Below, piece after piece: positions 6,089 to 9,575 of a DNA stretch of 9,575 nt (position 1 is the first letter of the stretch; each line of letters begins with the position of its first letter). The DNA is taken from the NCBI GenBank assembly GCA_019310865.1, contig JAFDDL010000103.1, forward strand, positions 1-9,575. Direction: 5' to 3'. The notes beneath the pieces are model-generated. The model was not told where the DNA came from and searched no databases. It saw only the letters and a list, made by a program, of their open reading frames with translations. The stretch comes from Deltaproteobacteria bacterium. Lineage in GTDB: Bacteria; Desulfobacterota; Desulfobacteria; Desulfobacterales; JAFDDL01. A program made the translations under genes and the position numbers.

Positions 6089-7318
6089 ATGAGTTATAAC
6101 AACCTTCGGCAAATTTCCAATGATTTACTGGATGAAGTTCGAACCCTGAGCTTCATCCGGCATGAGATATACGACAACCTTGAGCCTCCCAAACAAAAAA
6201 CGGTTATCGTCAAAGGGCCAAGAGGTATCGGGAAAACAACTGCCATTATGCAATTTATGGCGGCGAAGAGAGACCAGGGCAAGACCGTCCTTTATTTATC
6301 CGCCGACAGTGTTTATTTAAGTGATTCGCTGGATAACGTGGTCATGAAATTCAATTCAGGGGGCGGAGAATATCTGGCAGTTGATGAAATTCACAAATAT
6401 CCTGAATGGGACCGTTATGTAAAAAGCATCCTCGACTCTTTCCCGAAAATCAAATTGATAACATCCGGCTCTTCATCACTTTCTATTGAACAAAAGTCTG
6501 TTGACCTGAGCCGAAGGCATTTGATGTTCAATGCAAGGGGGATGAGCTTCCGTGAATATATCCTGATGAATTATCAGATTGATGTGAAGGCTTTTACACT
6601 AGAGCAAATAATTGACGATCATGAAGATATCTCCTACGGAGTCCTAAGCAAACTTAAGGGGGAAAAAATTGATATCATCGACCTGTTTCATTTGTATCTC
6701 CGGGAGGGATATTTCCCATCACGAGTAGATTACCAAAGTGTTGGACATTATTACCAAAGTTTACTGAACGCTCTTGCCAAGGTCATTGAAGAAGATATAT
6801 TTCTCAGCTGCAACGGTGTGGACAAGCAGTCATTACAGAATATGAAAAGACTTCTCCGACATATTTCCAGCAAATGCCCGTTTACGCCAAACATCAGTGA
6901 ACTGTCCCGAAGTCTTTCGATTGCCAATGACAACACGTTAAAAAAATATCTTCTGATACTAAGCGATGCGGATGTATTAAGAAACCTGTATCGGCAAGAT
7001 AAAAGTCATAAAGATTTCCCTCGTCCTGAAAAAATTTTCCTGGAAAACACCAATTATATGTACGCTCATTCAGATGATACCGATATTGGTAATGTCCGGG
7101 AAACATTTGTAGCAAACGCCCTATCAAAAAACCATTCCATCACAGCCCCAAGACAGGGTGATATCCTGGTGGAGGATAAATACCTTTTTGAAGTTGGTGG
7201 AAGGGGTAAGAAGCAAACCCAGATAAAAAAGATTTCCAGGGCTTATATTGTTGCTGACAATATTCTTCAGGGCAACAAGAAGAAAATTTCGCTATGGGTT
7301 CTGGGGTTGATGTGGTAA
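6089..7318 (+). CDS. AAA+ ATPase with C-terminal DUF4143-type domain
   Basis: This 409-residue protein has Walker A GPRGIGKTT (residues 43-51), Walker B YLAVDEIHKYPEW (95-107) and a sensor-1-like strand IKLITSGSSSL, the order found in the widespread prokaryotic AAA_14/DUF4143 ATPases. A middle region (about 200-310) is helical and winged-helix-like (NISELSRSLSIANDNTLKKY). The C-terminus has GDILVEDKYLFEVGGRGKKQ, which resembles the PD-(D/E)xK-like 'D...IEVK' segment of this family, with EVGG in place of EVK. Such proteins are often solitary, mobile in gene content and of unknown cellular role; links to DNA transactions or toxin-antitoxin-like behaviour are speculative. AAAGGA (6075-6080) lies eight bases before the ATG. 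The gene looks more AT-rich than the SDR gene and is flanked by decayed genes, which suggests horizontal acquisition. Confidence 0.88.
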   Translation: MSYNNLRQISNDLLDEVRTLSFIRHEIYDNLEPPKQKTVIVKGPRGIGKTTAIMQFMAAKRDQGKTVLYLSADSVYLSDSLDNVVMKFNSGGGEYLAVDEIHKYPEWDRYVKSILDSFPKIKLITSGSSSLSIEQKSVDLSRRHLMFNARGMSFREYILMNYQIDVKAFTLEQIIDDHEDISYGVLSKLKGEKIDIIDLFHLYLREGYFPSRVDYQSVGHYYQSLLNALAKVIEEDIFLSCNGVDKQSLQNMKRLLRHISSKCPFTPNISELSRSLSIANDNTLKKYLLILSDADVLRNLYRQDKSHKDFPRPEKIFLENTNYMYAHSDDTDIGNVRETFVANALSKNHSITAPRQGDILVEDKYLFEVGGRGKKQTQIKKISRAYIVADNILQGNKKKISLWVLGLMW

Positions 7319-7326
7319 CTATTTCA

Positions 7327-7340
7327 ACGGCAACTGCCGT
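7327..7340 (+). terminator. Short hairpin after the AAA+ gene (weak terminator candidate)
   Basis: ACGGC-AACT-GCCGT forms a five-pair stem with a four-base loop, nine bases after the stop of the ATPase gene. There is no T-run after it, so it would be a poor intrinsic terminator. Confidence 0.25.
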
Positions 7341-7413
7341 GACAGGCATTCTAATGTTACGATAAAACCGTTACAATAGATACATGAGTCAAACTAAACC
7401 ATAAAATTTTTTC

Positions 7414-8592
7414 ATGGGGGAAAAAGTGAAAACATGCGATAAAGAAGCGGAAGGGATTGATGACACAGATGTAGACCCTGTCTACATGCAACTTGCCTCA
7501 AAGATTGAGGACGCTGATTCTTATTATGCGCCGAGAATACTTGAAAGGATTGTGAATGTTGAAGAAACAAAACTTTTGCTGGACTTACCGGCTACTTCAG
7601 AGGAACTAAGCCTCAAACGAGGGATTGATAAGCAAGCCTTAGACGCTATTCTTAAAGAACTGATAAGAAAAGGAATCTGCATTAAAACCGTCAGTGGCAA
7701 AATAAAGTTTCTTTCGCACATGGTGACCATTCAGGATATTGCCGGTGCCAATCCGAAATATGATGAAGAGCGTGGTGAGGCGTTTTTTGAACTCTTCAAA
7801 AAATTTCGACTGCAGAGTAAATATCTTTCTGATGTTGCTGAAAGCTATCTGGAAATTAATGAGGGGCGGCCGTTCACGAGGGTGCTGCCCCGGTGGAAGG
7901 CCATCAAGAACATCCCCGGGGTCATGCCATGCGAAGATTTGAGGGAAATACTGAAATTTTACGATGGGATACTCAGTAGCTCGCGGTGCGGTTGCAGGCT
8001 TATGGTTGCCGACAGGCATTGTGCAGTGAATGTGGGCACACATGCTGATGAAGGGCATTGTGTGCATTTCGGCAACTATGCTGATTATTTTGTAAAGGAT
8101 ATGGATTTGGGGACCTATCGATCATGGCAAGAGATGTTGAGCTTGCTGGATGAGCTTGAAAAATCTCCCATATACCACTGCGTTGGCAACCTGAGGGATG
8201 TCCACTGGCTGTGCAATTGCTGCCCATGCTGCTGCGATATCAATATGCCACTGGCCCGAACGCCCGGAATAAATCTCAAGGATGCGTTGGCTCCCAGTCG
8301 TTTTTTGGCCATTCTCAATGGCGACAAGTGCACGGGGTGCAATATTTGTATCGGGAAATGCCCGTTTGAGGCAATTGATGAGAGCGGAGAGCGGAAAAAA
8401 GTTGAAATCAATGCGAAGAAATGTATGGGCTGCGGCACCTGTGTAATCAACTGCCCTGATAATGCGCTCAAGCTCAAAATCGTTCGGCCTGCTGAACACA
8501 TCCCCGAGGCCGGAGCCCAATACCTTGACGGGGTTATTGAAGTGGAGAATTGGACTACACCGGAAAGCTATTTTAACCCTACAGTTGCATAA
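7414..8592 (+). CDS. Winged-helix / multi-cysteine / 2x[4Fe-4S] ferredoxin-type protein
   Basis: This 392-residue protein has three parts. Residues about 40-102 look like a winged-helix fold (LPATSEELSLKRGIDKQALD with a following basic wing). The middle part (about 110-280) is rich in Cys and His: RCGCR (191-195), HC at 202-203, 215-216 and 255-256, and CNCCPCCC (267-274), a possible further metal site. The C-terminus has two classical 4Fe-4S motifs, CTGCNICIGKCP (306-317) and CMGCGTCVINCP (337-348). Proteins of this kind occur in anaerobes near corrinoid-methyltransferase and CO-dehydrogenase genes, and the CooC-like ATPase 118 bases downstream fits a role in electron delivery or enzyme activation in the cytoplasm; this is inferred. 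ATG 7414 has no Shine-Dalgarno; in-frame GTG 7426 has GGGGGA just upstream and may be the true start. A deleted copy lies at 5083-5282. Confidence 0.85.
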   Translation: MGEKVKTCDKEAEGIDDTDVDPVYMQLASKIEDADSYYAPRILERIVNVEETKLLLDLPATSEELSLKRGIDKQALDAILKELIRKGICIKTVSGKIKFLSHMVTIQDIAGANPKYDEERGEAFFELFKKFRLQSKYLSDVAESYLEINEGRPFTRVLPRWKAIKNIPGVMPCEDLREILKFYDGILSSSRCGCRLMVADRHCAVNVGTHADEGHCVHFGNYADYFVKDMDLGTYRSWQEMLSLLDELEKSPIYHCVGNLRDVHWLCNCCPCCCDINMPLARTPGINLKDALAPSRFLAILNGDKCTGCNICIGKCPFEAIDESGERKKVEINAKKCMGCGTCVINCPDNALKLKIVRPAEHIPEAGAQYLDGVIEVENWTTPESYFNPTVA

Positions 8593-8597
8593 AAAAC

Positions 8598-8687
8598 ATG
8601 ATAAAGTATTACGCTCTTGACCAGATTGAACGGGCCATGCAAGACCCGGAGAAAGGTCTTGTATCAAAACCCGTTCTGAGGTCCTGA
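8598..8687 (+). pseudogene. C-terminal tail fragment of a zinc-type alcohol dehydrogenase
   Basis: ATG 8598 to TGA 8687 encodes 29 residues, MIKYYALDQIERAMQDPEKG LVSKPVLRS. This resembles the end of medium-chain zinc alcohol dehydrogenases ('y.Ldd.n.Al.dl..Gk..kpVl.'). No other part of such an enzyme precedes it; the previous gene ends six bases earlier. It is most likely a leftover from a deletion or recombination, although it could be translated as a short peptide because it lies between two genes of the same strand. With so few residues the family call is only moderate. Confidence 0.45.
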
Positions 8688-8710
8688 GAAGTTATAGAGG
8701 GGAAAAACAT

Positions 8711-9575
8711 ATGCCACTATTTCATTGCCCGTTAGGAGCAGGATTCTATGAAGGCAAAGGTTGTATAAAATGCGGGCTCTGCCAGGCCAAGTCAAAGGAG
8801 GAAGCGGTAGCGGCCTCGAAGATAATGCGAGAATACCTCAGGTCACACGCCACCGATCGCCAGCGGCTGTATGTCATAAAGAAAATTGCCGTATGTGGTA
8901 AAGGGGGTGTGGGCAAGAGCACAATCACTTCGCTGATGGCAACCACTCTTGAGGAATACGGCTATAAAGTAATTGTGATAGATACGGACGAGTCAAACCC
9001 CGGGTTGTATCGACAGTTCGGGTTCCCAGCCCAGCCCAGGCCCCTTATTTCGCTTTTGAGCAGGTTTTCCAACTGTGAACCTACGCATAATACTGAATGG
9101 TTCAACCTTGATAGTATCCACATTGAAGATATACCTTCAGAATTCGTTCTCCAAAAAGGCAATCTCTTTTTCATGATGGTTGGAAAAATCGAAGATCCTT
9201 TCCAGGGCTGTGCCTGTACAATGGCAGATGTAACAAGGGAGCTCATTAAGAAGCTCTATATCGAAGAAAAGCAGATCGTCATTACCGACCAGGAAGCCGG
9301 AATCGAGAGTTTCGGCCGGGGTGTGGAGCAAGGCGTTGACACAGTATTAACAATCGTTGAGCCCTCTTTTGAATCAATGGCGCTTGCGGAAAAGATCTGC
9401 TACATGGCTGAAGGTATCGGAGTCGGTAGAATCAGGGCTATTCTCAACAAAATACCATCGAATAAAATCGAGGATAAAGTAATAGATGAGCTGATTGATA
9501 AAAACATCAGATATTTGGGTGCAGTTCACATTGATCCTGAGGTGAGTGCGGCGAGCTTAATGGGACTGGCCATCG
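8711..9575 (+). CDS. CooC-like MinD/SIMIBI-class ATPase with N-terminal Cys motif (runs off right edge)
   Basis: ATG 8711 opens a frame that is still open at the right edge (288 codons seen). AGAGGGG (8696-8702) lies eight bases upstream. An N-terminal extension contains C6 and the KGCIKCGLC motif (17-24), a possible Fe-S or metal site. The P-loop GKGGVGKST is at 63-71, DTDESNPGLY at 91-100 gives the switch region of deviant-Walker ATPases, and CACTMADVTREL (167-178) contains the C-x-C pair that CooC proteins use to bind metal at the dimer interface. ITDQEAGIESFGRG (191-204) matches CooC 'DmEAGleH.gRG' and TIVEPSFES the following strand. CooC-type proteins couple ATP hydrolysis to nickel insertion into CO dehydrogenase; relatives near corrinoid methyltransferases may mature other metalloenzymes. 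The target enzyme is presumably beyond the window. It probably forms an operon with the iron-sulfur protein upstream. Confidence 0.9.
   Translation, partial: MPLFHCPLGAGFYEGKGCIKCGLCQAKSKEEAVAASKIMREYLRSHATDRQRLYVIKKIAVCGKGGVGKSTITSLMATTLEEYGYKVIVIDTDESNPGLYRQFGFPAQPRPLISLLSRFSNCEPTHNTEWFNLDSIHIEDIPSEFVLQKGNLFFMMVGKIEDPFQGCACTMADVTRELIKKLYIEEKQIVITDQEAGIESFGRGVEQGVDTVLTIVEPSFESMALAEKICYMAEGIGVGRIRAILNKIPSNKIEDKVIDELIDKNIRYLGAVHIDPEVSAASLMGLAI

Noticed and set aside
5089..8230. Composite transposon bounded by the repeated iron-sulfur gene segments
   Set aside because: The repeats are coding sequence from a host gene, not IS ends, and no transposase or target duplication was seen.
8122..8667. 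181-codon minus-strand frame at the end of the iron-sulfur gene
   Set aside because: It is antisense to the conserved ferredoxin motifs and has no recognisable domain.

Overview
This window looks like accessory DNA from an anaerobic, probably deltaproteobacterial (Desulfobacterota, Desulfobacteraceae-like) chromosome. The evidence is indirect. There is a bacterial-type pyrrolysyl-tRNA synthetase catalytic-domain fragment, a selenocysteine-type UGA inside a DUF3179 gene with a good bacterial SECIS hairpin, and a ferredoxin-like protein followed by a CooC-type ATPase of the sort found near corrinoid/methyl-transfer and CO-dehydrogenase genes. Using both the 21st and the 22nd amino acid is typical of some sulfate-reducing deltaproteobacteria, including gutless-worm symbionts. 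No rRNA, tRNA, CRISPR array or recognisable transposase was seen.

Layout. (1) 1-228, minus: N-terminal part of a TetR-family regulator that runs off the left edge. (2) 303-1020, plus: a mosaic of dead genes, with a headless and tailless pylSc fragment joined to an internally deleted class-V aminotransferase. (3) 1069-2460, minus: a possible small operon of a 56-aa hypothetical protein, a 33-aa single-pass membrane peptide and a C45-family autoproteolytic Ntn-hydrolase/acyltransferase. (4) 2461-2625: a divergent control region with two palindromes. (5) 2626-4128, plus: a secreted or membrane-anchored DUF3179 protein interrupted by one in-frame TGA at 3340-3342, which I read as selenocysteine. 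(6) 4201-5082, plus: an intact SDR oxidoreductase. (7) 5083-6045: a second graveyard, with a deleted copy of the downstream ferredoxin-like gene, a frameshifted MFS transporter remnant and, on the minus strand, an E1-alpha (2-oxoacid/acetoin dehydrogenase) remnant. (8) 6089-7318, plus: an intact AAA+ ATPase of the DUF4143 type. (9) 7414-8592, plus: an intact winged-helix/multi-cysteine/2x[4Fe-4S] protein. It is followed by a short alcohol-dehydrogenase tail fragment (8598-8687) and a CooC-like ATPase (8711 to the right edge).

How the genes work together. Genes (9) probably form one functional unit: an iron-sulfur protein plus a MinD/CooC-type ATPase for activating or maturing a metal- or corrinoid-dependent enzyme encoded beyond the right edge. 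The C45 hydrolase and its two small upstream frames may be one transcription unit, divergent from the selenoprotein gene. The other genes show no clear shared pathway. The many gene fragments between intact genes, including a partial duplication of a gene about 3 kb away, point to a plastic, recombining region. Assignments rest on reading motifs by eye; no database search was possible.
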